This document shows, piece after piece, positions 49,503 through 62,300 of a stretch of 64,000 bases of DNA. Every line of letters starts with the position of its first letter. Within the stretch, counting starts at the first letter, position 1. This DNA comes from Penelope pileata (lineage: Eukaryota; Chordata; Aves; Galliformes; Cracidae). The position numbers and the translations under genes were made by a program. The notes under the pieces are model-generated. The model was not told the origin of the DNA. It ran no database searches and saw nothing but the letters and a program-made list of their open reading frames with translations. The stretch is taken from contig WBMW01005542.1 in assembly GCA_013396635.1 (NCBI GenBank), positions 1,407,397-1,471,396 on the forward strand, in the 5' to 3' direction.

Positions 49503-50215
49503 AGAATTACAGAACCACAGAACAGCTTGAGCTGGAAGGGACCTTAAAGACCACCCAGCTCCAACCCCCCGCCAGGGGCAGGGACACCACCCACCACTTC
49601 AGGCTGCCCAGGGCCCCATCCAACCTGGCGTTGAACGCCTCCAGGGATGGGGCACCCACAGCTTCTCTGGGCAGCTGTGCCAGTGCCTCACCACCCTCAT
49701 AGTGAAGAACTTCCTCCTTTTATTCAATCTAAATCTACTCTCCTTTAGTTTAAAGCCATTACCCCTTGTCTTATGAGTACATACCGTTGTAAAAAGTCCC
49801 TCCCCATCTTTCCTGCAGGCCCCAGGAGGTACTGCATGTTGCAATGAGGTCTCCTCAGAGCCTTCTCTTCTTCAGGCTGAACAAGCCCAGCTCCCTCAGC
49901 CTGTCTTCATAGGAGAAAGTCCCTAACCATTCTCTTGGTCTCCTCTGGACACACTCCAACAGCTCCCCATCTTTCTTGTGCTGGGAGCCCCAGACCTGGC
50001 CACAGTACTCCAGATGGGGCCTCACAACGGCAGAGCAGAGGGGGACAATCCCCTTCCTCTCCCTGCTGGCCTCCCCTCTTCTGATACAGCCTTTTTTGAT
50101 ATAGCTGGCCTTCTGGGCTGGAAGCGCACACTGCTGGCTCAAGTCCAGCTTTTTGTCCACTGGAACTCCCAAGTCCATTCCCTTCATCCATCCATCCCCC
50201 ATTAACTGTACATTA
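49503..50215 (-). mobile_element. CR1 LINE, 0.7-kb 3' portion
   Basis: Antisense CR1 with tail-proximal CCACAGAACAGCTTGAGCTG, GAAGGGACCTTAAAGACCAC and the CTCCAGGGATGGGGCACCCA block. On the minus strand at 49855-50202 a broken ORF2 C-terminus is readable (LCSAVVRPHLEYCGQVWGSQ, DRLRELGLFSLKKRR). It has the gene's orientation within the presumed RAD54B intron. It is the longest uninterrupted CR1 in the window. Confidence 0.92.
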
Positions 50216-50289
50216 TACTGAAGCTCTTAGATAACACAGTCCTAGTTGACTCAGTCACCACCTTCAGTATTTATCCAGCGTTTTGGTCT

Positions 50290-50425
50290 TATTCTCTCTG
50301 TGCCTCATCTCCCACTGTATCTCTTAGAAAGTGGAGATGATAGCAACCTCTCATCTCACAGGGATGTTGTGGAATGCAGGCACATTTGCGAAGTGCTCAG
50401 CACCTCTTGTGATGGGCATGAGGAA
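50290..50425 (+). mobile_element. MIR-like ancient SINE fragment (sense)
   Basis: CTCTGTGCCTCATCTCCCAC, then GTGGAGATGATAGCAACCTC, CATCTCACAGGGATGTTGTG and GAAGTGCTCAGCACC match the order of the MIR/CORE-SINE 3' half (GTGCCTCAGTTTCCC, then GGGATAATAGCA, CTCACAGGGTTGTTGTG and GCGCTCAG). It lies next to the CR1 that ends at 50215. Confidence 0.7.
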
Positions 50426-53400
50426 AAAAACATCAGGAAATTAATTTCATGTGATGAAATCACAGCATAAGTTTATAACTAACAAAAAAGGAGGAAATAA
50501 AACACTGAACAGTTGTTCATTGAGTGGACACAGTCCATTCTGTAAACTGAAACAGGCAAGGAAGCCTACAGAAATAGAACATATAATTGTGCAATGAGCA
50601 ACTACACCACAATGCAGAAGAAGCTGGCAATAGGCTGTGCCTATTTGCAAGTTTTTGGGGTACCTGAGTTTGTAACCTGAATTTTCCTTTGCAATAGGAA
50701 CTTTCTGAATACAATGAAAGAGATGACAGATGTACTTAATTTGAACATTCACCTCATCACCATTTAATGAAACTTTCAGCTCTTAAGGGTATCAGCTGCA
50801 GAGGAGGAGGAAAGCTTACACTTGAAAATTATAGCTCCATGGTAGAAAACTATTCTTCTTAAGCCTCTCAACTGTCTGAAAATCCAACCGACTCCAGCTT
50901 CCACTGTAAAAATTTAATGAACTTAGCTGAAAGCTTCTGTCAAGTCCACAGAAATAGATGTGCAAGTCCTATTATCAAAGGAAAAAAGCAGCATCATTGA
51001 GAATTCTGAAATGCTGCAGGCATCATATGGTGCAGCAAGCCAGACCAGCTCAGTTACATACTGGAACCATTCAAATGCCATCCAAGTTCAGTGTTCACTA
51101 GTCTCCTTACTGTAGCCATCCACACTGAACGTTGTTTAGATTAATTTGTCAATTAAAGGCTCTTTTACTTCAAAAGATGATTGCAAAAGTTGCATCAGAA
51201 AGCAACATTTACACTTAAGTTCTGTAAATACTGAATGTTTTTGCAATAAATGATAGGCTGAGATAAGAGGAAAAATTCCAAATACTTAAATTTTCAGTAA
51301 CTCCAAGTAACTACGACATACAGAAGCAAAGCAAAGTTATTAGACTGTTAATCACAGGTTAATTGCAGCCATCTCAAACAGCAGTCAACTTTCGAAGTGG
51401 CTCGCAGAGATTTAAATGTGTTCTTTTGTGCTTGAATGCTAATGGAAGGTACACGGCTAAATACATACGTGGGACTTTGAAAATATATAGTTCTGCATTC
51501 TTTAAGCATTTGCTATTGCTTCTGGGTTTTTTATTCAAAATAAAACTATTTCTGTGATCTATAAATTTTTGTTTATAAAATCTAAAAGCTTTTAGATCTG
51601 TAGGAAGCAGAAAGCAGGGAGAAAGGGATTGATTAAGATTACGTATACTTCATATTAATGTCATCTCTTTTAGCACATTTTAAAGGTACAACATTTTTCA
51701 TCTACTGTTTGTGTTTGTTAATGGCCATCTTTGATTTCCCTGGATTATAATAATCTTTAAAATAATCAATAAAACTTATGTCCACAGTAATAAACATGAA
51801 GGACAATATATTCCTATCTAAATTATTTAAACAGGACTGTTTAAAATTTATGATATTACCCTGCAAAGAAGCACACAAAGGATGAGTCATGTTTTTGAGA
51901 ATTTTCATGTGTTATGCAGCAGTGATTACTTACAGAGTGGCTGACGAAATCTTTGGAAAGGGAAAGAGTAATCTTTCCAAATCAAGTTACATAACTTTGA
52001 TTTACATAAATGTAATCCATTCAATAGGGCAAGCAGAAAAGTAATATTTGTAGCCAGGGCATAAAAACTTAGGGCTTTAGTTGTAATTCTTACAAGAAAA
52101 GCAAAAACAGAAGAGAAGATGAAGAAGGAGGTAAGAGGAGAATTTATCCTGGCGGGGGTACGTGGTGCTTACTGTGCTGCCTTTGCTACTTCTTCATGTA
52201 AGGAAACTGAATATGGTTTCAACTGCCTAGAAACTCCAATGCAAATTAATAAGATGATCCCATGCAAGGAGCCATGAATTCAGGATGCCTTTGGCAGAAC
52301 CTACACTGTTTCACCTGTCTGGTTTTGCTCCTGAAGTGACTACTCTGCCAACACTACCAGACATGGAGATGTGGTACCTTTCAGCACCCCAGGGCCCAGC
52401 CGCTGTTCCCAAGGGTCTGCTCTGACCCTTTGATGCCACTGCAGGGTGTTCAGCCAGCCCCTGCAGCACACGGCGCTTCGGGTCTTCTATCAGACCACCA
52501 CACCTGGATCTCTTGGGGTATGTATGCATGTGTACGTACATACATACGCGTGCATAGGAAAGGATGAAACAGAAAAATGACTGAATTAATCTCTGCTGTA
52601 TTTCATCTGAAAACAACCTTTACAGCTGCCCATTACATCTGCAGAATTCAGGTATCCAAACCTGCTGAAGTATGCATAGCTTCTGGGCTGTTGAGAAACA
52701 CATCTTTAGTACCATCTCAGAAGCTGATTTAGCAATAGCATATTTTCAAAACCAAACTACAGCAAATTAGCACATGCAGTTACATAACAAAAACTCTTCT
52801 GAAAGGAACAAATTTTATCTATCAGAAATAATTATAACAAACAACAGTGGCTAAATTCCCCAAGCAAGCTCAATTCAGCCCTCCCCCACACACATACTGT
52901 GCAGCACTCGGAACCACAGAAACACAAACTGTATTTCCCAGTCTGTTGCTGGCCTCGAACTTTTTGCAGAAGAGCGGAGCCGTGAGCTTTCAGCTGTGCA
53001 GCTCAGTAGGTGTGGAGCTGTCCTGCCAGGAGGGGAGGGCTGCTCGAGACCCTTGCTGTCCCGTCACCCTCTCTGTATCTAAACCAAGTGGCTTCCTCAG
53101 AGAGCCTGCTAGGGGCAAATCTGGAGACAAGTCATATTGCTGTCACTCGAGTTAAGGCATCACTGTTGGACTCTCAACAACTCAACATGCCCAGTTGGGA
53201 CAGACCCTCCAAGTAATACAGTTATTAGGGACAAAAACTGAGGTATAGCAGACTTACCACAAATGACCACATTCTGTGCTTGCCAATTAATGATGAATTA
53301 GCCAAATGTGAGAGTTTTTACAGGAATGGCCAAAGACCATCTTGACCATACGTCAAGTACTTTTCCAAAAGCACTGGGAAATGAGAACACTACAAAGCAA

Positions 53401-53800
53401 TGATCACCAAAATTCAATATATACAAAATGATGCATTCTCTCTTCAGTCTGGTTCACAGGAAAAGGTCTGAGCTGCTTTGAGAAAACAGGAACACAAGCA
53501 CATAGCACACAAACACAAGATGAGAAAACCCACCACAAAATGGTTTGGCCAAACTGATAGTTGATGCTACAGTGTCAAACAAAGTCCACTGTGACAGACA
53601 ACCTACTGCCAAAGCACATCTGCAATACAAAACAATGCAAACATCACTTGGGTGAAACTTGTAGTTTGTAAGGCAAAGAAGAAAAAATATTTTGGCTTAC
53701 ACATGCACCCCAGAGTGAACGCCACATTATGATATAGAACGTATCAATAGTAATTGCAGTTACCACTGATATCTACATTTTAATTCTAATATTCAATTTT

Positions 53801-53835
53801 ATCCCAATATCCATATGGCTATATGGATTTGGGAT
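53801..53835. repeat. Inverted repeat, 15-bp stem with one bulge
   Basis: Left arm ATCCCAATATCCATAT (53801-53816), loop GGCT, right arm ATATGGATTTGGGAT (53821-53835). The arms pair fully except for one extra T in the left arm. Confidence 0.9.
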
Positions 53836-54906
53836 ACATGGCACATCCAATTTTAATTTAACATCAAACATAAACGTTCCTGGACTCCACAGAATTTTAT
53901 TAATTGTAGCAACAAGCGGAATAAGTAAAATTTAAAGATAAATCACTTTCTTTAGCATGATATCTTCAGTGATTAATAACAGGTGTGATTTGAGATTACT
54001 GCAACAGATTTTAGCTACAGAACACAGAGGAAATGGATATCGTTGTAATAACTAACAGCAAACAGTACAAAATCCCTTCTTCCCATCCCCAAAACTTAAT
54101 AAAGGTTTTTCCTATCACTTCACTGTTAAATTACATCTAAAAATACAATTGACAATTTATAAACTCATCTACTTACTTCAAGCACACAGAAAGTTCTGAA
54201 CATTAAAAACAGATACTTTGAGAAAGGATTAACAACACAGACAAGGGTCATACAAAGACATGCAAGGTGAGCAAACGGCAACACACAGGATGCCGTAAGC
54301 AAACTGAGCCTTAACCAAACCAGGCCTTCACATCAACAGCACATGGAGCAAAATCACAATCCGGATAAATTAGTTTTTAGTTGCATTATGGTTAAAAGTA
54401 CTCTTGTTATTGTGCTTATGCTAACTATAGATGAAAATCAAGCACCAACAAGAAATGGTCAGGAAATAATGATTTTGTAATTCCGCTCCAATATTTAAAC
54501 TGTAAAAAATGAAGTACGATTTTCAAGACTGCAGTTTTGCTAAACAGCAAATAGAAATCAAAAGTAACGTGGAGTAACTGCTGATTAAGTATGGCATAAA
54601 AATCACACAATATTCCTCTCATGTGACTGAAACAGGGTCAGGCAAGGTGTTGTGTTCGCTCAGAAATATTTGGATGCATCAACAAATCACTCTGTGCAAT
54701 CACTGGGATAAAACGGTGTGCAACCCCACAGCACTTACGAAGAACAAGGACACTGGAGAAAGTCAATGCAGATAGACTGCTGAGCTTCCCTATGGGCTCT
54801 CTGGCCCTTATCCTCCTCACTTTACAAACAAATCGCGACCAATGTTTTCACCTACTTTAGCACTGAAAACTGTAGGTATCAGAAGCAAGAATTCTACCTT
54901 TAATCT

Positions 54907-54937
54907 TTTTAAAACACCACAATATGGTGTTTTAAAA
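54907..54937. repeat. Perfect 13-bp inverted repeat (hairpin)
   Basis: Arms TTTTAAAACACCA (54907-54919) and TGGTGTTTTAAAA (54925-54937) are exact reverse complements around the 5-base loop CAATA. Confidence 0.93.
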
Positions 54938-57900
54938 TGTCCTAGGGTAAATGTATGTAAAGTTCTGTTAAGTTTAACCTTTCTATAATGCAGTTTGGAG
55001 CAAAAATAATTTTCCAGAAAAAGGGAAAAAAACTAATTATGTTTACAATCTCCTTCTCTAGCCTTGGGCAACACTATGAACTTCGTCAAGATGAGATTCA
55101 ATCACTTCGTGGAAATGTGTTATATTTGAACTGTGGAAAGACAGCTGGTCCAGCAAATCTGAGCCTCACAATTCCCCATTTGTTCCTCCTATTTAGAAAC
55201 AACTCTTTTACAACTGTAAGCAACATAATGGCTTCGCCTACTAGAAATCAAAGGGACCCAAAGTGTGCAAGCTCTAATCTATGCATTTTTATTCTCTAGA
55301 GAAAAAATCCCAAACAACAAAATATGTGGAAATATAAATGAAAGGAAGTAATTGAAACTAGTGAGGTGGAGGATGCTACAAGAGAGGTATGACAAGCAAG
55401 ATTAGCTACAAGTAACCTTTGCTGGTCTTGGAGCATCTCTCTCTTCTGCCATTTTTACCTGATAAGAACTCTGCTATAAGGCAAGCACAGCCAATAAGAC
55501 AATGCCAGAGGAGTTGAGAGCTTATGGGGGAAAGAGGAAAAGATAATTAGGGAGCAGTTGACAAAAGTATAGACTGATAATTAGACAATTACTCAGATGG
55601 ATAAAGTTACACAAGATGTTATCACAGCGATCACAAGGTTATCACAGCTACAGTTTTTTACTCTAATCCTAATAAATTCATTAGATGTTGAGAACTAAAT
55701 TACTCCTAGAGCCTGTTTATTTCAGTTATCTTAGTAGAAGGACGTGAACATATGGTAGAAATTTGCCCTTGCCTAAAATTACTCTGCTTGTACACAGTAA
55801 ACATGCAGACAGGGAATGCCACTGCCAGATACAGCAAAGGGAACAGGAGGATAAGAATGGGGGTGAAGGGGGAAAGGGCTTCCTACCATCCCTTTCACAC
55901 ATGCTAATGAAATATAATTTGCTGGAACAGTAAAAGTTCCTAGTGCTTTAAGGCCCAGAAGGCGTAGCCACAGCTGTACGTGCACATACCCACATTAGGA
56001 TTACATAAAAAACCCGAGAACAGGCACTGAGAAGTGAGAAATCTGACGCAGACAGATAACCTGATACTGAGAAGCAGATGTGGGGTGAGAAAGAAAGGCA
56101 GATCCACCAGCGAGGAGAGGCATAACACAGAGTCAGCACCGTGCTGCACTGATGTCACTGAGAGAGGAAGCGTTTCTGTAGTGAAAGATAAATGACATCA
56201 TGAATAAAGAAACAAGCAAACTACTAAAGGATTCAAGAGACACCCCCCCCCNGTAGAGAGCAAAGAAAACTGAATGAGAGACCTCAGAGACGCTGCCTTG
56301 GACTAACAAAAGCGAATAAAACTACAACAACCAAACATGGAACACTGATCATAGGGAGATAGTTCTGACCAGGTCCATGTGTTGAATTATTTATTTACTC
56401 ATTTGCATCTTTCCCCCTCCAACATCAAGAGTGCAATGGGCAGTTTGCTCTACCCAGAATCTGAGTTTTGCAGATACTTTGCCTGTCAGTTCAGGAAGGA
56501 TTACAACCTTTCAAAGACTGGAAATTCCTCTGGTTCTAGTTCTTGAAGTAAGAATACCACACCAAGAGAGTCCCCAGAGGTCACCTCTTGATCTAGCTCA
56601 TGGAGAACGGAGAATTCAACTGAAAACTTTCTAAAGTGTCCGCAGAGCATTTTTGTGGCCAAAATAAGGCTACCTATAGAGTAAAACCACTCCAAGACAT
56701 TCAGCCACTGGGACACCTTTTTCTTTCTGGAAAATAATTCCCATTTGTATAAAATGTAAGGACAGAAACAATAAATAGGAATTAATTGCTTACCACTGGA
56801 AACCAGAATTTTGATTTTCAACTGAAAAGATAAAATCAGGCATTTCCAAGTTTTAAGATAAGCGCAGGGAACGCAGCGCTGTTACCCATTTCCAAGCAGC
56901 CACATTTCAGATGGCAAAGTAGAACAAATTAAAAGCGTATTTATTCATTAAAGCCAAGATTTTGTCTCTTGAAAATTCAGGAAACTGAGTATCTCATTGA
57001 AGTGTTTCTAGCCATACAAAAACAGATCAACGTCCTTGAACTGAAAAAAACAGAAGCAAGCCAAGGGCTGTACAGAAACAGAGAGCACGCATTCAAGCAT
57101 CATCATTTTTAGCACATGCAAAAATCTCCAAAAGAACAAATGCTTGAAGAACTCTCTTCTGTACAACACAACTCGAAGAGGAAAAGCACGGGGCAATTCC
57201 ATATTGTTGACTTCTGCTTTCATTGTCTGTTATTTTTTCTGTTTTCCTCCTGTAACTTGTTGTCCTGTGCACATACAGTCAATTTCTCTCTTACCACTCA
57301 TAACATTTTAACTACAATGCTTTAAGCTCAGTCCCTGGACTAAACTTACACAGTTCCAGCCTTCAGTTTTTGATAAGGATTTATACCCACAGTTACAAAG
57401 GCAACCTGATTCCTTCAGAAGACTGATGAGCAGTGAGGCTTACAGCCTGCTAATGCAGACCAGTGCCCCACACTCACACACTGAGGTTCTGTGGGAATGG
57501 AGAAAGAAGGAAATTTGGGACAACAGTGACAGCGGTAACAGTAAAAAGCAGCCACAGGAAAAAACATCCTCTTTCGTATTGCTTCCTATTCCTTTTGTTG
57601 GAGGGGCCCTCTGAGATAGGAGAAACCGAAGGAATTATATTTTCTATGCTCTCTTCTTGCATTCTCTTTCCTTGTTGCTTGGGCTTATTTTCCATGCTTA
57701 TTAAAGAGTCAGAGGTCTAAGGCCATTGTGGATCCATTCATAACAGACAGGAGACCAAAAATTATGAAGAAATTAATTGTTAGGGACTTAGGCTTTCCAG
57801 TTTTTTGTTTTTTTCCAGTTATGAATGTTGATCATAACTGCAGAGGGAAGTGCCGCTAGCTGGACAGACAGAACAATCAATTTCTTTTTCATTTTGGGCT

Positions 57901-58710
57901 TTTTATTTGAAACTAATCAAAAGAGCAGAACAGCAGCATTTATAAAAGATACCAAGAATAACAAAGAATCTTCGGTTGATTTCAAGTCACATAGCTTACA
58001 TACAGAAGCTACTTCATTTTGGTAGCTTATAGTCATATTGATACCGACCAAAGGCACCTGCAACTGTCCCGGTTGCACATGCACTGCAGTAATTATGCAT
58101 GCAAGTGAGCGAATCAGACATTTTTGTGGTTGATCACCAGTATAATTACTCTAAGTGAATATACGATCGTGGCAACTGTACACACAAATCACACGTGCAT
58201 GCAGTTCTAAAAACGAAGCGTTGCATTCATTGCCTCTATTTTCATAATGTCCTATGGAAACACTCATTCCACTGAAAACAATAAAAAGTATTAACTTTTT
58301 AAAAGATGTACGTTTATTCAACTGCCTACTGAACCTTAAAAAAATATAACAATCCAGTAATTTTGTTTTCCAAGCTGATACATCAGCAAAATTTCACCAC
58401 TGTCGTTAAGATTTACTGACTTGAAAAGAACAGCATATTTAAATATAGCCACCTACTCCTCCTTTTTATACGTGTTTATTAACCTCTAAGTTCATTAAGA
58501 TAGTCAAAGATAGGTAATTGCTTGAAAATATAATGCATGTGATCAAATTTTGAAAAAGAACTGAGCTAAACCACTATTTGCAATTCTATTAGAGATAAGT
58601 GGAAATATTTAAGAAGTTGGGATTTTCATCATCCTAACCACTTTAATCCCTACGATTTGATTATACTTCAGACCAGAAGAGTTGGTGCACACAAACCCAT
58701 ATAAGGTATT

Positions 58711-58716
58711 TTTATT
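58711..58716 (-). terminator. Candidate poly(A) signal of FSBP
   Basis: AATAAA on the minus strand about 135 nt after the FSBP stop codon. Further AATAAA hexamers follow, for example near 58311-58316, so longer 3' UTRs are possible. No transcript evidence was available. Confidence 0.45.
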
Positions 58717-58849
58717 AGGGTACATAAACAACAACATGGAAAATATGCTTTCATCTTTCAAGACCATATTAACATAAGGAACAATTTTGCTAGGGCAAAA
58801 GCATTCATTATTAAGTATTTCAAGGGATATGACAGAAGTAATAAAATAT

Positions 58850-59375
58850 TTAGATATTGCTGTATTCTGGCAGATCACGGCGTAGTCGTATTGCCTTTAG
58901 CTTCTCCACTTTGATTTTTGTTCGCAACAGTTCTTCCTCCAGCTGCTGCTTTCTTTTCAAACCATCTCTTTTTTCTTGGACATAAAGCCCAATTTTTCTT
59001 TGATTTTCTAATATTATTTGATGCTCTTCTTTCAGCATTTGCAACATCTGTGGGTCATACCCACACATTGGTCTAAAGCGTTCTCCAACCTCAAGCCTAA
59101 AAAACTCATCTCTTCTTGGTACAGGAGAGGGAGACATCATAACTCTCATGTCAACTGAGGATACCGACGTTGAAGGAGACCTCTCCATAATATGCACCAG
59201 CTGGTGTTCTTCCTCTTGTTCTAAGTTCTCACTTCGCTGTGAGTCTATAATCAAAGAAGGAGGAGGTTTGACATCCTCTTCCGACTGCAACTCCATCATG
59301 ACTGTAGCAGGATGGTGATCCAACATAGTCTGTGGTGAACTGGTACCAGCAACTGTTTCTTTATCGACACTAGCA
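58850..59375 (-). CDS. FSBP: FSBP exon 2 (acidic middle and coiled coil, stop)
   Basis: 526 bp ending in TAA at 58852-58850. Acceptor TTCTAG at 59381-59376 gives the junction codons Q-S-A-S-V-D. It encodes GTSSPQTMLDHHPATVMMEL, DEFFRLEVGERFRP, the GYDPQMLQMLKEEHQ block and the C-terminal DLPEYSNI. Confidence 0.97.
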
Positions 59376-62300
59376 CTAGAACACACAAAATCATATTTAA
59401 ATCATCCATTAAAAACTATTCAAAAAAACCATAGCTGTAAGTATCCAAACCTTCATTCAAAATACTACTCTTCACTACCTGTGCCTAGAATTCTATTTCT
59501 TTACATGAACTCATGACCTTTATCCCTTCTTCTTCCCACCACACACATACAGCCCTGTCTTATTTAGATGCTACTGCTATTACGACGGCAGCATATCCTA
59601 CAGAGAACAAACCTGCTAGGTCCTTATTCTGAAACAGGATAAGCAAGCGTTAGTGATAAGTGAGAATAAAAACAAAGCAGCAGCAGGTGATGCAAGTGAC
59701 AGAGGAAATAGTCTGTGTAACCAAGAAAGTGATTTTAAAAGGCCATAAACTTAGATTGAGCCGAGCATGGCAGAAACATTTCCATCTCCCAAACTTACTC
59801 ATCTCCTCCTGTTCTAATGTGTTCCCTGTTTCTGACTCATGCACCTAAACGTTTAGGCTTTTTCTTTTTTTTTTTTTTGTAAAGCAATCACTGAATAAAA
59901 TTACACAACAAGCCTGAGGAGAAGAAACCACAGCCCAGATGATGACCCTGTCAGCAGATCAAGGAACCAAGCTAATCCTTGTTCCTTCCCTGTGAATCAA
60001 TGATCTCACTAGTTTTCTGAAGCTTCAAGAGAAGGCATGGAAATGGTACCATTAAGAACAGCCTATAGTTCTGTGCAGCATTTTTCCAGCTTTTTTAAGG
60101 TACAACACCCACTTGACTCATCTGCCTTTGTGTAAATCCCTGAGTCAGCAGCACCTCCAGTCATGATGTGACATTACGTTGCCTTTGATAATATTAATGG
60201 CTCAAGCTGCTCCTGCCTGCTTCTCCACCATTGGTTGTGTCTGAAGCTCTATAGTTCTGCACATCACTCCTTTATTCAGGTAATGCTTTTGTAAGCCACA
60301 CCAGTGTCTTGAACTATTTTACAGTATAGATCTACAAAGAACATCTTCAGCTTGACTTGGGAGGCAGTACAGTGTAATATGGGAACAGGGATGTATTAAC
60401 CTGGCAGTGGGCAAAGACGGTGCATCATCATGTTTAAAACTGTTTAAAACAGAGGCTATGGCTAGTGGTTGCAGATGTGAGACATTCCCCAGCCCTGGAA
60501 GAGCTGAGCTGCTGCTAGCAGCTAAAGGCAGTGAGTGGATCCATGATTCATGCAGCATTCGCAGATGCTCCCCAACCCTGGAGGACCTGAGTGCTGTGTA
60601 TTAAACCGGGGGCACAGGTTTGTATGTACTTTTTTTTTTTTTTTTAAACTCTTTGTGAGCTCTCCATCCACAATTGGAGGAGCACTGATTAAAACACTGC
60701 CCTGGTTAGCAGCAGACATGGGTTCAAATTCCCAGAAGCACAGGAGAAATGTAATTTGGACACCCTACTTTTTGTGTAAGAGCACAAGCTCCTTGCAAAG
60801 ATATCAAGAGAAAGCATCATCTCCTTTGCATCTCCCTTAGTCTCCAAAACTCTTGGTTCAAAAGAAATAAGCGGCCATGGGTGCAATTTCCAAAGGGCCC
60901 TGAACTAGCCCACTATCCATTAACATGAGAGTGCAATTTCTAGAATAAAAGAATGAAAAATTCTAAATATTCGACAGGGTTGGACAACTATATTTTCCAA
61001 AAATTAGCTCTGCCAACCATCCAAACTATTTTAATTAAAGCTTTCAAAAAGAAAAAGTCTATCTGAAGAAGGGACTGGAAGGAGAACTTTCATTTATCCC
61101 TGAAGAAAATATAATCTCAATTCTGTCTACTGTCACCTGAGCTGCGTATCAAGTATCAGTTATGTCACCTTCCTCCCTCTTCCTCATGCCACAAAGCTTC
61201 ACCTGCTTCTCTCCACCTTCCTCACACTCCACACACTCCTTTCCTCGAGCATCAGGAGTATTTTCCCGCATACAAATTTTCCCTGTTCCTCCCCTTGCTG
61301 ACTGCAACTCCGGGTCTCCCCCCTTCACAACCGCAGCGTCTAACACCGCTCGCCTCTTTCTCATTTGCTGGCTGCTGGCCAGCTTCTCACCTGAGAAACC
61401 TGGAAACAACTAGCAGGAGAAGCAGGTCGTTCTGCCAAAAGGGAGCAGGAGAAGGAGAAAGTGCGAGAGGTTAAAGAGAAGAAAGGTAGGTAAGGTTTGG
61501 TCTGACGTAGCCTAGAGCCTCCAGACAGCGACCAATTCACCTCTTACAGTCTATTCCACACAGAACTTGAAAATTACCACTTCTTCAGGGAACTCTGATG
61601 AAGCTGCTTGTTGGTGTTTTTTTTTGTTGTTGTTTTTCCCTTTAGTCAGCCTCTTAAGAGGAAAACAATTAGAGGCGAAGAGAGAAAGAAGGAACTGAGA
61701 AACAAAAGGAACGCCTGCACGGTGGTTACTAATGTTGTTTCTGACAACTTGACTGAAAGAAAGACAAACAACAGTTACCACAACTGGGGGATGGTATTTA
61801 TAACCCCGGAGGCACCCATGATTCACTCGGTTTTGTTTAATCACAGTGAGCTTGAAATTGCTTAAAGGTGCAATTAAGAATTTGGATTCATTAGAAGTCG
61901 TATTTCCCTCCAAAACACTGAGGCATATCCCAGTGAGTTAAAACCCAATACAGGGTCCTCAAAATCAGGATAAAATGCAGCTCAGAGTTAAAATTAGAAC
62001 TATCAAAATAATAATGTATGCAGGCAGAAACAAATACTTAAATGAGAATCTTTCCCTTCAACACAGTGCACTTCCTAGGAACAACCATTTTGGGCGAGCA
62101 GTAATCAAGTCAACGTTCCCAGAGCCATAAAGGACTGCAAAAAACGTTTAAGTTACAGGAGACAAACTATGGAGATCATTAGCTCTTAATCATTCGTGAA
62201 AAGCGTCACTGCTTTTTATAAGCCGATCTGCAAACCAAAGTTCTCACACTGTTTTTTTTTCCTCCTTACAAAAGTTGGTAGTCAAGACACTGCAACCTTT

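Larger units (their letters stand above)
43674..58849. other. No exon recognised; probably a long RAD54B intron plus FSBP 3' flank
   Basis: I looked on the minus strand for the RAD54B N-terminal region (MRRS...FKKPKF-type block) and did not find it. Content seen: a GC-richer patch at 45600-46700, a MIR-like SINE at 47225-47345, a 0.7-kb CR1 at 49503-50215, a second MIR-like SINE at 50290-50425, hairpins at 53801-53835 and 54907-54937, an undetermined base at 56252, and candidate FSBP 3' UTR at the right end. Confidence 0.6.

Noticed and set aside
60680..60760. Possible tRNA gene (B-box-like motif)
   Set aside because: No acceptor, D or anticodon stems can be drawn and the T stem is imperfect; it fits a SINE head better.
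61149..61409. 86-codon minus-strand frame in the FSBP intron
   Set aside because: FSBP exons join in frame without it, and it resembles neither FSBP nor RAD54B.
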